The notes: a model not told the origin generated them from the sequence alone. DNA of 60,258 bases from Elusimicrobiota bacterium (GCA_016194705.1 JACQAZ010000002.1:1-60258), one strand, 5' to 3'; shown: positions 14,366-23,386, numbered from the stretch's first letter. Made by a program: numbers and translations.

Positions 14366-15685
14366 CTAAAAAGAGTAATTGATGTCCATGAATACGGCCA
14401 GGCCCTCCTGGCCCACGCCGAAGTCCACGGAGCCCACGACCTGGGGGCGGGCCACCGCGCGCACGGCCGCGCCGAAGACCGGGCGCGCGTAGCGCGCGGT
14501 CGCGACTTTCGGGTTGTCGAAGACCTCCCCGAGGCCGACGAACGGGGCGAGCTCGAAGTCGGTGGTCACGCCCGAGAGCTTCTCCTGATGGAAAATGAAG
14601 CGCTGCTCGAGCTGGCCGAACAGAGCCCCGCGGTCCGTGAACCGGCCGTCGCCGTAGGCGCGCAGGGAATACTTTCCGCCGACGTGGGACTGCAGCCAGA
14701 AGGGCGCCACCCCCAGCACCTGGTCGTATTTGACCTGGCCCGCGGTCGTCATGTGCGGCCGACCGGGCCATTTGTAGAAATAGCGGGCATCGAGGCCGTA
14801 GCGCGTGTAGTCGAAGGCGCTCGAGAAGCCGTCGACCGACCAGCCCGCGAAGGCGTTCAAGTAGGCGCCCTTGCTCGTGGTGACGCTGTTGTCGCGCGTG
14901 TCGTACTCCAGCGCGGCGCGGGTCTCGTTGACGGTCTGGCGATGGCGGGCCACAAGGCCCGGGAAGCGGTCCGTGATGTTGGCGACGCTGTTGATCTTGC
15001 CCGCGTAGAACTTCTCGCCCATGAAGTGGTTCAGGAGACGGGCCCTCCAATGGCTCTCCTCGCTGACCAGGGGCAGGCCGACGGCGAGGTCGTAGCCGAT
15101 GTTGTCCTCGGTATAGTCGGATTCGTTGTCCTTGAGTGAATTCGGCCCGAAGCCGAAAAAGCGGTTGGAGCCGTCGACGTTCCACTGGCCGCGGAAGTAG
15201 AAGTCGATGTCGGTCGCGAAGAGGTACTTGTTCTGGTACATCAAGAGGGCCTCTTTCTCGGCCAGCACCGAGGCCGAGCCGCGCACGACCAGGCTCGAGG
15301 TCTCGTCGGGGTAGTAGTAGTAGCGGTAGGTCGGGATGAACTTGAAGTTCTTGTTGTAGGTGAAGGACGGCGCGTGGATGTGCTCGATGCGGTCGCTGTT
15401 CTGCGCGGGGACGACGAGTATGGGGAGCACTCCGACGGTGATCCCGCGATTGGGATCGGTGTCGATGATCGGCAGGTTGATGAACATGCCGCGATGCCGC
15501 GGGTGCACCATCCAGCGCACGATCCAGGGCGCCTTCTCGGTCGGGCGCGCGAGCTCCGGCGGGACCTTGCCCTGCGCCGGAACGAGTTCGGGATCCTGGT
15601 GCGGGGCGGCCGGCGGGGTCTGCTGCGCGCGGACGGCGGCGGCAAGGAAAAGCAGCAGCGGCAGCGCTCGCGCGAGGCCTCGCAT
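14366..15685 (-). CDS. BamA/TamA-like (Omp85 surface antigen) outer-membrane protein
   Basis: The protein has 439 residues. The signal peptide is RGLARALPLLLFLAAAVRA. After ~60 linker residues the whole protein is a 16-strand-like barrel of the bacterial surface-antigen family. The sequence ending in VFMDINYSF carries the C-terminal Phe insertion signal, and YSLRAYGDGRFTDRGALFGQ resembles the conserved (V/L)RG(Y/F) loop-6 region followed by an E-x-R strand. POTRA domains are missing, so this is a small Omp85 member (patatin-type or TamA-like barrel) rather than BamA itself. TAGACT lies 5 nt before the ATG. The gene lies 11 nt after queG on the same strand. Confidence 0.82.
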   Translation of the reverse strand: MRGLARALPLLLFLAAAVRAQQTPPAAPHQDPELVPAQGKVPPELARPTEKAPWIVRWMVHPRHRGMFINLPIIDTDPNRGITVGVLPILVVPAQNSDRIEHIHAPSFTYNKNFKFIPTYRYYYYPDETSSLVVRGSASVLAEKEALLMYQNKYLFATDIDFYFRGQWNVDGSNRFFGFGPNSLKDNESDYTEDNIGYDLAVGLPLVSEESHWRARLLNHFMGEKFYAGKINSVANITDRFPGLVARHRQTVNETRAALEYDTRDNSVTTSKGAYLNAFAGWSVDGFSSAFDYTRYGLDARYFYKWPGRPHMTTAGQVKYDQVLGVAPFWLQSHVGGKYSLRAYGDGRFTDRGALFGQLEQRFIFHQEKLSGVTTDFELAPFVGLGEVFDNPKVATARYARPVFGAAVRAVARPQVVGSVDFGVGQEGLAVFMDINYSF

Positions 15686-15696
15686 GCGCTAGTCTA

Positions 15697-16719
15697 TCAC
15701 TCTTGCGTCGGAACGGGCAAACGCGCGAGGCTCCAGGCGGCCTGCTCTCGCAGGACGGGGTCCGGATCTCGCGCGAAGCGCTCGAGGGTCGCGCGATGGC
15801 GCGGGTCCCGCGAGTTGCCCATCGCGAGCAAAGCGTTGCGGATGATGCCGCGGCGCTTGGGACGCGACACCGGCGTGCCGCCGAAGCGGCGCTTGAACTC
15901 CGGCTCGTCGAGCGCGGCGAGAGCCTCCAAGGGTTGGGAGGTCTCCATGACCCTCGAGAACACGCGGCCGTTTCGCGCGAAGCGGTTGAAGGGGCAGACC
16001 TCCTGGCAGACGTCGCAGCCCAAGACCCAATCCCCGACGCCCTCGCGGAAGCCCTCCGGGATCGGGCCTTTGTGCTCGATCGTGAAATAGGCGATGCAGC
16101 GGCTGGCGTCGAGCACGCGCTCGCGCGGGAAGGCGTCCGTGGGGCAGGCGGAGAGACAGCGCGTGCAGGACCCGCAATGATCGGCGACCGGCTCGTCGGC
16201 CGGGAGCTCGATGTTGAGCGCCAGGCCGGCGAGGAAGAAATACGAGCCGAGCTTCGGCGAGATGAGCATCGTGTTCTTGGCGACCCAGCCGACGCCCGCG
16301 TAGCGCGCGTAGAGGCGCTCGAGCAGCGGGCTCGTGTCGACGAAGACCCGGCCGTCGGCTCGGGGCGACTCGGTCTTGAGCCATTCCAGGAGAGCCTTCA
16401 ATCTGCCTTTGAGTTCGTCATGGTAATCCGGAAGGACGGAGTAGCGGGCCAAGCGGCCGGATTCTGGGCGGCCCTCCGATCCCGTGTGATCGGCGTAGCT
16501 AAAGCCGCAGATCAGGACGGATTTCGCTTCCGGATACCATGCGGTGATGTCGTCGCGAGACTCGACGTTGCGGGCCATGTAGTCCATCGTGCCCTGCATG
16601 CCGGCCTCGAGCCAGGCGTGATAGGCGGAGGATTCGTGAAGCGGCGATGCCGCGGCGATGCCTGCAAGCTCCGCGCCCAGCTCGCGAGCCTTGAGCTTGA
16701 GCCGTTCCGCGAGGGACAA
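15697..16719 (-). CDS. queG: Epoxyqueuosine reductase
   Basis: The protein has 340 residues, starting from a TTG 3 nt after the greA stop. QueG reduces epoxyqueuosine to queuosine in tRNA using cobalamin and two [4Fe-4S] clusters. Both cluster motifs are present in the middle: CGSCTRCLSACPTDAF (C-x2-C-x2-C-x3-CP) and CDVCQEVCPFNRF. The N-terminal cobalamin-binding reductase domain contains YHAWLEAGMQGTMDYMARN, the usual Y-x-W-L---G-H/QG-MDYM signature. A C-terminal HEAT-like stretch (RNALLAMGNSRDPRH) is also standard. Length fits the family. Confidence 0.95.
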   Translation of the reverse strand: MSLAERLKLKARELGAELAGIAAASPLHESSAYHAWLEAGMQGTMDYMARNVESRDDITAWYPEAKSVLICGFSYADHTGSEGRPESGRLARYSVLPDYHDELKGRLKALLEWLKTESPRADGRVFVDTSPLLERLYARYAGVGWVAKNTMLISPKLGSYFFLAGLALNIELPADEPVADHCGSCTRCLSACPTDAFPRERVLDASRCIAYFTIEHKGPIPEGFREGVGDWVLGCDVCQEVCPFNRFARNGRVFSRVMETSQPLEALAALDEPEFKRRFGGTPVSRPKRRGIIRNALLAMGNSRDPRHRATLERFARDPDPVLREQAAWSLARLPVPTQE

Positions 16720-16722
16720 GAG

Positions 16723-17202
16723 CTAGGTCGCGGGTCCGGCCTTGAGGACCTTGAAGTCGCGCGGGCCGGCGGGCAGCTCGACGGTGACCTTCTCGCCCTG
16801 CTTTTTGCCGAGCAGCCCCTGCGCGAGCGGCGAGTAGACCGAGATCTTGCCCTCGGCCGGATCCGACTCGTCCTCGCCGACGAGGATGTAGGTGGTCTCG
16901 TCGCCGTCCTCGTCCTGGACGGTCACCTTGCCGCCGATGGAGACCACGCCATTGGGGACCTTGATGTCGTCGATGAGCTTGGCGCTCTGGAGCTTGTCGT
17001 TGATCTTGGCGATGCGGCCCATCACCTCGCCGAGCTTCTCCTTGGCGCTGTGGTACTCGGCGTTCTCCTTGAGGTCGCCCTTCTCGCGGGCCTCGGCGAT
17101 GTCTTGGGAGAGCTGGCTTTTCATCTTCTTGAGCGGCTCGAGGTCGTTGATGAGTTTCTCGTAGCCCGCCCGCGTCAGGAACGTGTCGGCCATGGTCGTC
17201 AT
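16723..17202 (-). CDS. greA: Transcription elongation factor GreA
   Basis: The protein has 159 residues. The N-terminal coiled coil (RAGYEKLINDLEPLKKMKSQ; AREKGDLKENAEYHSAKEKL) carries the acidic D-x-x-E-N-A-E-Y tip that enters the RNA polymerase secondary channel to stimulate transcript cleavage. The C-terminal FKBP-like domain ends in GEKVTVELPAGPRDFKVL. The start at 17202 has a GGAG ribosome site, and TATAAT (17219-17224, minus) gives a ~10-15 nt leader. The internal ATG at 17193 is an alternative. It leads the greA-queG-Omp85 run. Confidence 0.95.
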   Translation of the reverse strand: MTTMADTFLTRAGYEKLINDLEPLKKMKSQLSQDIAEAREKGDLKENAEYHSAKEKLGEVMGRIAKINDKLQSAKLIDDIKVPNGVVSIGGKVTVQDEDGDETTYILVGEDESDPAEGKISVYSPLAQGLLGKKQGEKVTVELPAGPRDFKVLKAGPAT

Positions 17203-17233
17203 ATCTCCGTGCCTCGCTATTATACGAAAAAAA

Positions 17234-18037
17234 CTAGGGGTTTCCCCGAGATCGTCCGAGGGGGTGGGCCTTCCCGTAAGTGTGGTGCAGGATCCAGTCC
17301 GTCAGCCTCGGGGCCCAGTGGGCGAAATGGATCATCGCGCCCGGCACGTCGCCGTAGATCAGGCGCGGGTGCCGGTTGACGCAGCAGTGGGCGATCTTGT
17401 GGGCCATCTGTTCGGCGGTCTTGGGACGCGCCAGGCGGGAGAGCCCTTCGTCGTTGAGGTTCTCGACGGCCATCGGCGTGTCGACCGAGCCGGGGCAGAC
17501 GACCGTCAGCGTCACTCCGGTGCGGTAGTATTCGCGGCGCAGGGAGTCCGTCAAGCCGACGAGCGCGAACTTGGAGGCCGCGTAGGCGGCCATGTAGGGC
17601 ATCCCCAGGAGCCCCGCGATCGAGGCGACGTTGACGATGTGTCCCTCCTTCTGTTTGAGCATCACCGGCAGGGCCTCGTGGATGAGGACCGCGGCGCCGA
17701 GGTAGTTCGTCCTGAGGACGCGCTCCACCTCGTGGAAGTCCTGTTCGTGGTAGCGCGCGGTCGCCATGAGCCCCGCGTTGTTGATCAGGATGTCCAAGCG
17801 GCCGAAGGTCTTGACCACGGCCTTGATCGCCTGGCGCCCCTGCTTGAAGTCTGTCACGTCGCAGGGGACCAGGAAGGTCTCGGTCTTGAGGAGCTTCGAG
17901 AGCTCCGAGAGCTTGTCGGCGCGGCGGGCCGCCAGGGCGAGCCGGGCGCCGTGCTTGGCGAGCTCGACGGCCGTGGCCCAACCGATCCCCGAGGACGCGC
18001 CGGTGACCAGGACGACCTTGTCCTTGAGCCGGTTCAT
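17234..18037 (-). CDS. Short-chain dehydrogenase/reductase
   Basis: The protein has 267 residues. Starting at the ATG at 18037, it opens with the Rossmann motif VLVTGASSGIGWATAVELAK (TGxxxGIG). INNAGLMA (NNAG) follows at ~85. The catalytic Ser lies in NVASIAGLLG and YxxxK in YAASKFAL. The PG motif CPGSVDTPMA closes the cofactor site, and the C-terminal 60 residues are a family-specific extension. The ATG overlaps the tautomerase stop (ATGA), so this is the last gene of the uvrB-led run. Substrate is not predictable. Classical SDRs of this type are NADP-dependent ketoreductases. Confidence 0.92.
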   Translation of the reverse strand: MNRLKDKVVLVTGASSGIGWATAVELAKHGARLALAARRADKLSELSKLLKTETFLVPCDVTDFKQGRQAIKAVVKTFGRLDILINNAGLMATARYHEQDFHEVERVLRTNYLGAAVLIHEALPVMLKQKEGHIVNVASIAGLLGMPYMAAYAASKFALVGLTDSLRREYYRTGVTLTVVCPGSVDTPMAVENLNDEGLSRLARPKTAEQMAHKIAHCCVNRHPRLIYGDVPGAMIHFAHWAPRLTDWILHHTYGKAHPLGRSRGNP

Positions 18038-18411
18038 CTTTTCATCGCCCCGGAGACGAAGAGCCGTCCCGCGCGGACCTCGGTGTAGGTCACGAAGGCG
18101 TTTCCCGGCGCGAGCAGGAGGTCGCGGCAGACGTTGTCGGCGACGCACTCGATCGCCTTTTCGACGAGCTCGGGCGGCCTTCCTTCGAAGCAGGTGATGT
18201 GGACGACCGGCGGGTGGGTGCCGAGCTGGGCCTTCTCCGGCGCGTCGGCGCCCTCGGCGTAATGGCCGGGAGCGAGCTGGGTCCAGACCGCGCGGACCTT
18301 TTCCGGCGGCACCCCCAGGACCTTGGCGAGCTCGCACGCCGCGTTCTTAAGAGTGCGCGAGGCGTCGGCGGCGTGGCGCGGGGGAAGGGCCTTGATCTCG
18401 ATGAGAGGCAT
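18034..18411 (-). CDS. Tautomerase-like protein
   Basis: The protein has 125 residues. Mature position 1 would be Pro (MPLIEIKALPP), the catalytic base of the 4-oxalocrotonate tautomerase superfamily. The length fits the fused/CHMI-like members rather than the 60-residue 4-OT type. HAADASRTLKNAACELAKVL and VPPEKVRAVWTQLAPGHYAEG resemble the helix and the E-K-V--V-W---pattern of this fold. It overlaps birA by one base (TGATG) and the SDR gene by 4 nt. The real substrate is unknown. Confidence 0.72.
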   Translation of the reverse strand: MPLIEIKALPPRHAADASRTLKNAACELAKVLGVPPEKVRAVWTQLAPGHYAEGADAPEKAQLGTHPPVVHITCFEGRPPELVEKAIECVADNVCRDLLLAPGNAFVTYTEVRAGRLFVSGAMKR

Positions 18412-18965
18412 CAGGTTCGGTTGAGTTCCTTGTAGGACTTCTGGAATTCTACCATGAATCCGGCCAGGACCTCGGCCGCTTTCCAGGGCTTCCGGGTCAG
18501 GGACTTCAGACTCGTCGCCGTCGCGAGCGCGGGCTTGTTGTTGACGTTGACGCCGACCCCGAGCACGATCCAGTCTGTCTTGCGCGAATCGCCCGAGGCC
18601 TCCGCGAGTATGCCGCAGATCTTGCGCGCCCGGCCGTTCTTGAGGGCGTAGACGTCGTTGGGCGGCTTGACGGCGGTCTCGATCCCGCCGAGGCCGCTGA
18701 GCGCGAGCGCCGCCGCCTCGGCGGCCCTGACGCTGAGCTCGGCCAGGCGCGAGGGGGGGAAATCCGGGCGCAGGATCAGCGAAATGTAGAGCCCTCCGGG
18801 AGCCGATTTCCATTTGCGCTCGAGACGCCCCTTCCCCGATGTCTGTCGGTCCGCCCAGACGAGCGTGCCGTGAGGAGCGCCCTGCTCCGCGAGGAAGCGC
18901 GCGACCGTCTGCGTCGAGTCCGTGACGGGAAGATGGAGAACTTGAGAGATGCCGGGCAGCGTCAC
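18411..18965 (-). CDS. birA: Biotin--[acetyl-CoA-carboxylase] ligase, catalytic domain only
   Basis: The protein has 184 residues, starting at a GTG at 18965 that overlaps the nadC stop (GTGA). It activates biotin to biotinyl-AMP and transfers it to a carboxylase lysine. DSTQTVARFLAEQGA and QTSGKGRLERKWKSAPGGLY give the ligase signature (GRGR-x-x-x-W loop, here GKGRLERKW), and VLGVGVNVNN is the conserved G-I/V-G-x-N-V/L strand. There is no N-terminal helix-turn-helix, and the C-terminal SH3-like domain is very short. It is therefore a monofunctional minimal enzyme and not the biotin-operon repressor. Confidence 0.9.
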   Translation of the reverse strand: MTLPGISQVLHLPVTDSTQTVARFLAEQGAPHGTLVWADRQTSGKGRLERKWKSAPGGLYISLILRPDFPPSRLAELSVRAAEAAALALSGLGGIETAVKPPNDVYALKNGRARKICGILAEASGDSRKTDWIVLGVGVNVNNKPALATATSLKSLTRKPWKAAEVLAGFMVEFQKSYKELNRT

Positions 18966-19783
18966 GCGACCTCGAGGCTCAAGTCGAGCGCGGGGGCGCT
19001 GTGGGTCAACCGCCCGATGGAGATGCGATCGGGGCCGAGGCCGGCGAGCGAGCGGACCGTCGTAAGATCGACGCCGCCCGAGATCTCGATCTCGCATTTC
19101 GGCAGGGCCTTGCGGATGGAAGAGATCGCCTTGCGCGAGAAGGAAGGGCTCATGTTGTCGAGCAGGATGATGTCGGGCTTGGCGAAGAGAGCGCGGCCGA
19201 CCTGTCGCATGTCGGCGGCCTCGAGCTCGACGATGGTGCCCGGATGCTTTCGGCGGACGGCTTTGACCTGCGAGACGACGTCGACGCCCGAGGCCCAATG
19301 ATTGTCCTTGACGAGCACGGCGTCGTAGAGTCCCATGCGGTGGTTCTTTCCACCGCCGCACCTGACCGCGTACTTGTCGAGCGCGCGCCAGCCGGGAAGC
19401 GTCTTTCGGGTGTCGTAAATCTTGGCGCGGGTGCCGCGGACTTTGTCGGCATAAAGCCTGGTGAGAGATGAAACGCCGGATAGGTGTTGGAGAAAGTTCA
19501 AGGCCGTCCGTTCCGCCGTTAAGAGCGCGCGGCCTCCGGAGACGGTCATGACTTTGCGGCCGCGCGCCACTCGGCTGCCGTCCTTGACTAGGATTTTCGC
19601 ACGGCAGCCGAGCAGATTAAACACCCGGGCGGCGATCTTCGTCCCGCAGATGACTCCGGGCTGTTTGGCCACGATGGTCCCGGAGAGTCTGGCATGAGCC
19701 GGCACGAAGAATTTCGTCGTGACATCGCCCCGCTGTCCGAGGTCCTCGGCCAGGGCTTCCTTAATGAGGGAGCTGGTTTTCAT
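18962..19783 (-). CDS. nadC: Nicotinate-nucleotide diphosphorylase (carboxylating)
   Basis: The protein has 273 residues. It converts quinolinate and PRPP to nicotinate mononucleotide in de novo NAD synthesis. Typical segments appear in order: EDLGQRGDVTTKFF, ERTALNFLQHLSGVSSLTR, YDTRKTLPGWRALDKYAVRC, GGGKNHRMGLYDAVLVKDNH, VELEAADMRQ, IILLDNMSP and EISGGVDLTTVRSLAGLGPD. All the phosphate- and quinolinate-binding Arg/Lys/His residues are in place. The 5' end overlaps the DUF4185-like gene by 23 nt. Confidence 0.96.
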   Translation of the reverse strand: MKTSSLIKEALAEDLGQRGDVTTKFFVPAHARLSGTIVAKQPGVICGTKIAARVFNLLGCRAKILVKDGSRVARGRKVMTVSGGRALLTAERTALNFLQHLSGVSSLTRLYADKVRGTRAKIYDTRKTLPGWRALDKYAVRCGGGKNHRMGLYDAVLVKDNHWASGVDVVSQVKAVRRKHPGTIVELEAADMRQVGRALFAKPDIILLDNMSPSFSRKAISSIRKALPKCEIEISGGVDLTTVRSLAGLGPDRISIGRLTHSAPALDLSLEVA

Positions 19784-20879
19784 GGGTCTTCTTGTGGACG
19801 TGCTCGGCCGTCGTCGGCGCTGGCGTCGGCCGGAAGGTCGCCTCGAAGAGCTCGGGCACGCCTCCCTCGGCCTCGCCGCTGTCGACGACGGTGAAATAGA
19901 CGCGCCTGCCGCCGCCGCCGGCGTACTCGGGATGCTCCTTGGCGGCGTAGCAGTACGCGTCGGGCTTGCTCGGCTTGCAGTGATAGATCGGCCGGGGACG
20001 GGTCCAGGGGCCCCACGCGTGGGGGGCGGTCCGGATCACGACGTCTTTCTCGAGAAAGCGGCTGTAGAGCATCAGGAACTGGCCGAGGTATTGGTTGTAG
20101 GAGACCGACGCTTCGGGCGGCGCGTCCATGAAGATCGCGGCCGCGCTCGAGAGCTGAGTCGTCCAGGCGGCCGTCCGGCTCGACGCCAGGTATTCGTAGG
20201 CGTCGAGCCGCTCGATGGCCTCCGGCCTGACGCGGGCGAGGTGCAGCGCATTGGGCCTGTCTTCTCGGCGGCCGTAGACGTAGACCCAGCCGTCCTTGCC
20301 CTGGATGACCGCGACCCCGAAGCGCGGCTCCTCGCGCGTCCAGAACTCGTAGAGATCGGCCCGCTTGAGGCGCGTGAAGCTCTGGTGCGGGTCCTCGCCG
20401 ACGGCCAGCCCCTGGCCCGCGTGCTTGAAGTCCCAGTCGCCCGGACCCGTGATGTCGACCAGCGAATAGTAGAGGTAGATCTTTCCTCCCAGCTTGATCC
20501 CGTGGCCGGGCCACAGGCGCAGATCGGCCGGTTTCTCGGCGGGATCGTACGGCAGGACCGCGCGCGGATTGTCGTTGGCGTCGACCAACGGCATGATGCC
20601 CGTGATTCCGTCCGAGGCGTCGTCGTCGAGGGTGAGCGCGGCGCTGTTGGTGACCGCGCCCTCGATGTCGGGCTTGCCGTTGGGCCTGCGGCGGCCGTAA
20701 AAGGTGTCGCCGTAGAGCCAGAGCACCGATTTGCCCAGGCTGACGGAATAGGCCTCGTCCTGCCCCACGATGTGCGCGCGGTTTCCCTGCCCGTCGATCA
20801 TGGCGCCGACGTGACGCACCTGGACGTCGCGGCCCGCGAAGGCGTGGCCTAGCGGAATAAGAAGGCTGAGCCACGTCAT
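19761..20879 (-). CDS. Exported DUF4185-like five-bladed propeller protein
   Basis: The protein has 372 residues. The ATG at 20879 overlaps the uvrB stop (ATGA) and opens a signal peptide (TWLSLLIPLGHAFAG). The body contains propeller-like strands with acidic or aromatic motifs typical of DUF4185 and glycosidase-like propellers: SVLWLYGDTFYG, SAALTLDDDASDG, KIYLYYSLVDITGPG, GKDGWVYVYGRRED and SVSYNQYLGQFLMLYSRF. It may bind or cleave a glycan outside the cytoplasm, but a catalytic assignment is not safe. It is an odd exported protein between DNA repair and NAD synthesis genes, with overlaps on both sides. Confidence 0.78.
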   Translation of the reverse strand: MTWLSLLIPLGHAFAGRDVQVRHVGAMIDGQGNRAHIVGQDEAYSVSLGKSVLWLYGDTFYGRRRPNGKPDIEGAVTNSAALTLDDDASDGITGIMPLVDANDNPRAVLPYDPAEKPADLRLWPGHGIKLGGKIYLYYSLVDITGPGDWDFKHAGQGLAVGEDPHQSFTRLKRADLYEFWTREEPRFGVAVIQGKDGWVYVYGRREDRPNALHLARVRPEAIERLDAYEYLASSRTAAWTTQLSSAAAIFMDAPPEASVSYNQYLGQFLMLYSRFLEKDVVIRTAPHAWGPWTRPRPIYHCKPSKPDAYCYAAKEHPEYAGGGGRRVYFTVVDSGEAEGGVPELFEATFRPTPAPTTAEHVHKKTHENQLPH

Positions 20880-22882
20880 CGCGAGGACCTCGCCTTGGGC
20901 CGGCTCGCCGCCATCTCCCGCAGCTCGAAGAGCTGGTCGCGCAGTTCGGCCGCGGCCTCGAAATCCAAATTGTCCGCGGCGTCCTTCATGCGGGCCTCGA
21001 GCTCCTCGGAAAGCACCGGGACGTCTTTGGCCGAGAGGGGCTTTCCCGTCTCGCGCAGCAGCGAGAGGCCCGAGCGTTTGGCCGCATTCTGGAATTCTTC
21101 CAATTCCTCGACCGCCTTCACAATGGTCTTGGGGGTGATGCGGTGCTCGGCGTTGTAGGCGAGCTGCTTGGTGCGGCGCCTGGCCATCTCCTCGAGCGCG
21201 CGCTTCATGGAGCCGGTCTCGGTGTCCGCGTAGAGCACGACCTCGCCGCCGACGTTGCGCGCCGCGCGGCCCGAGATCTGGATCAAGGTCGTCTCCGAGC
21301 GCAGGAAGCCCTCGTGGTCGGCCCCGAGAATGGCGACCAAGGAGACCTCGGGAAGGTCGAGGCCTTCGCGCAGGAGGTTGATGCCGACGAGCACGTCGAA
21401 CTTGCCTTGGCGCAGCTCGTGCAGAATCTGGATCCGTTCCAGGGATTCGATGTCCGAATGCAAGTAGCGCACCCTGAGGCCCTTCGAGACCATGAAGGTG
21501 GTGAGGTCCTCGGCCGTGCGCTTGGTGAGCGTGGTCACGAGAACACGCTCCTTCTTGGCCGCGCGGTCCTTGATGCGCTCCATGAGGTCGGTCAGCTGTC
21601 CCTCGGAGGGCTTGATGAGCACCGCGGGGTCGACGAGGCCCGTGGGGCGCACGATCATCTCGACGACCTCGCCCGAGCTCTTCTTGAGCTCGTAGGGTCC
21701 CGGCGTGGCCGAGATGAAGATCGTCTGGCCCATGAGCTTTTCGAACTCGGCGAATTTCTGAGGGCGGTTGTCGAGCGCCGAGGGCAGGCGGAAGCCGAAG
21801 TCGACGAGGGTCTGCTTGCGGTTGCGGTCGCCCGCGTACATGCCGCCGATCTGCGGGACCGAGACGTGCGACTCGTCGATGAGCAGCAGGTAGTCCTTCG
21901 GAAAGAAGTCGATCAGGCAGAAGGGCCGCTCGCCCGCCGGCCGGCCCGAGAGCTGGCGCGAGTAGTTCTCGATGCCGTGGCAGAAGCCCATCTCGCGGAG
22001 CATCTCGACGTCGTACTTGGTCCTTTGCTCGAGGCGCTGGGCCTCCAAGAGCTTCTTCTTGGAGTTGAACCAGGCCACGCGCTCTTTGAGCTCCGCCTCG
22101 ATGCCGGCGATGGCCCGCTCGCGCTCGGCCTGCTCCGTGATGAAGTGCTTGGCCGGATAGATCCACTCGCGCGGGAGCGATTTGTATTTCGTTCCCGTGA
22201 GCGGGTCGAATTCGGTGATCGCGGCGACACCCTCGTCGCCGAGCTCGATGCGCAAGGCGGTCTCCATGTAGGCGGGGAAAATGTCGACGACGCCGCCCTT
22301 GACGCGGAACTTGCCGCGCGTGAACTCGGTCTCGTTGCGCTCGTAGTAGATGCCGACGAGCTGCTCGAGCAGCCTGCTGCGGGTGATCTTGTAGCCGACC
22401 TCGAGCGGGATCGAGCTCTTGCGGTAGCCCTCGGGCGAGCCGATGTTGTAGATGCAGGAGACCGAGGCCACGACGATGACGTCCCGGCGCGAGAGCAGCG
22501 AGCTCGTGGCCTTGAGGCGCAGGCGGTCGATGCGGTCGTTGATCGCGGAGTCCTTCTCGATGTAGGTGTCGGTCGAGGGCACATAGGCTTCCGGCTGGTA
22601 GTAGTCGTAGTACGAAATGAAAAACTCAACGGCATTGTCCGGGAAAAAGGCCTTGAACTCGGCGTAGAGCTGGGCCGCGAGCACCTTGTTGGGCGACATG
22701 ACCAGCACGGGCCGGTTGAGCTTCTGTATGACCTGCGCGGCCGTGTAGGTTTTCCCCGAGCCCGTCACGCCGAGCAGGACCTGGGAGCGGGCGCCTTCCT
22801 TTATACGGGCGACCAGCGCGTCGATGGCTTCGGGCTGGTCGCCGGCCGGCTTGAACTTGGACTTGAGGCGGAACTCGCTCAC
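20876..22882 (-). CDS. uvrB: Excinuclease ABC subunit B
   Basis: The protein has 668 residues. The start is the GTG at 22882, because the protein then opens SEFRLKSKFKPAGDQPEAI as in other UvrB proteins. Walker A is GVTGSGKTYT, the beta-hairpin region is FISYYDYYQPEAYVPSTDTY, and helicase motifs include DESHVSVPQ, LREGLDLPEVSLV and QISGRAARN. The C-terminal UVR motif reads LEARMKDAADNLDFEAAAEL. The hexamer TATAAT ends only 6 nt before the GTG, so the mRNA is probably leaderless. It heads a six-gene overlapping series. Confidence 0.97.
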   Translation of the reverse strand: MSEFRLKSKFKPAGDQPEAIDALVARIKEGARSQVLLGVTGSGKTYTAAQVIQKLNRPVLVMSPNKVLAAQLYAEFKAFFPDNAVEFFISYYDYYQPEAYVPSTDTYIEKDSAINDRIDRLRLKATSSLLSRRDVIVVASVSCIYNIGSPEGYRKSSIPLEVGYKITRSRLLEQLVGIYYERNETEFTRGKFRVKGGVVDIFPAYMETALRIELGDEGVAAITEFDPLTGTKYKSLPREWIYPAKHFITEQAERERAIAGIEAELKERVAWFNSKKKLLEAQRLEQRTKYDVEMLREMGFCHGIENYSRQLSGRPAGERPFCLIDFFPKDYLLLIDESHVSVPQIGGMYAGDRNRKQTLVDFGFRLPSALDNRPQKFAEFEKLMGQTIFISATPGPYELKKSSGEVVEMIVRPTGLVDPAVLIKPSEGQLTDLMERIKDRAAKKERVLVTTLTKRTAEDLTTFMVSKGLRVRYLHSDIESLERIQILHELRQGKFDVLVGINLLREGLDLPEVSLVAILGADHEGFLRSETTLIQISGRAARNVGGEVVLYADTETGSMKRALEEMARRRTKQLAYNAEHRITPKTIVKAVEELEEFQNAAKRSGLSLLRETGKPLSAKDVPVLSEELEARMKDAADNLDFEAAAELRDQLFELREMAASRPKARSSR

Positions 22883-22923
22883 GGCTCCATTATATATTTT
22901 GCCGCAGGGAGGAGGCGGGAGGC

Positions 22924-23136
22924 CTAGGCGGGGATCAAGCGTCCTTTGGGTTGAGGGATCTTGCGGCCGACAGCTTTGGCCGTTTCGATCCACTCCTTGA
23001 TGATGCGCTCGATGTTCGAGAGGGCTTCGCGGCGGGAGCCGCCGTCGGCCATGCATCCGGGAAGCTCCGGAGCCTCGGCGATGAAGGCCTTGTCCTGCTT
23101 GCTCCAGAAAATAATCACTTCATAGGGCGGAATCAT
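22924..23136 (-). CDS. hicB: HicB-family antitoxin
   Basis: The protein has 70 residues, starting at the ATG at 23136. YEVIIFWSKQDKAFIAEAPE then LPGCMADGGSRREALSNIER is the HicB partial RNase-H-like fold, with the L-P-G-C-A-x-G-x-T/S-x-x-E-A pattern. It binds and blocks HicA. No separate DNA-binding domain is present beyond a basic tail (KIPQPKGRLIPA). It overlaps hicA by 17 nt and is 41 nt upstream of uvrB on the same strand. Confidence 0.88.
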   Translation of the reverse strand: MIPPYEVIIFWSKQDKAFIAEAPELPGCMADGGSRREALSNIERIIKEWIETAKAVGRKIPQPKGRLIPA

Positions 23137-23386
23137 GCTGTCCCCCCAATTTGTATTTCCCGAGGAGTTCCCTGACCTGCTTGACTTGGTATGGCTTGCA
23201 GAGTGAGCCCTTCGGCTGGAGATTGATGATCTCCGCGACCCCGTCTTTGTGGAAGATGTGATGGCTCCCCCTGATCCGTTCCGAGAATCCAAGCGCCCGC
23301 AAGAGGCCGCAAAGACCGGCAAAGGGAATCGCCGCGTCGGCCGCGCCGTCGAGGACGGTTTGCAGCAGCTTCCCTCGCCGAGTCAC
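23120..23386 (-). CDS. hicA: HicA-family mRNA interferase toxin
   Basis: The protein has 88 residues, starting at a GTG. The dsRBD-like HicA core is clear: LGFSERIRGSHHIFHKDGVA, with the catalytic His in GSHHIF, then PKGSLCKPYQVKQVRELLGK. This is longer than minimal HicA because of a ~25-residue N-terminal extension with alanines, so a later start is possible, although no ATG is present there. It forms a toxin-first operon with hicB. TTGATT-N17-TATACT lies upstream, ending ~14 nt from the GTG. Confidence 0.88.
   Translation of the reverse strand: MTRRGKLLQTVLDGAADAAIPFAGLCGLLRALGFSERIRGSHHIFHKDGVAEIINLQPKGSLCKPYQVKQVRELLGKYKLGGQHDSAL

Noticed and set aside
21143..22927. 594-codon open frame antisense to uvrB
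   Set aside because: Composition is E/D/L/V/R-rich as expected from antisense GC-rich codons. uvrB on the other strand is certain.
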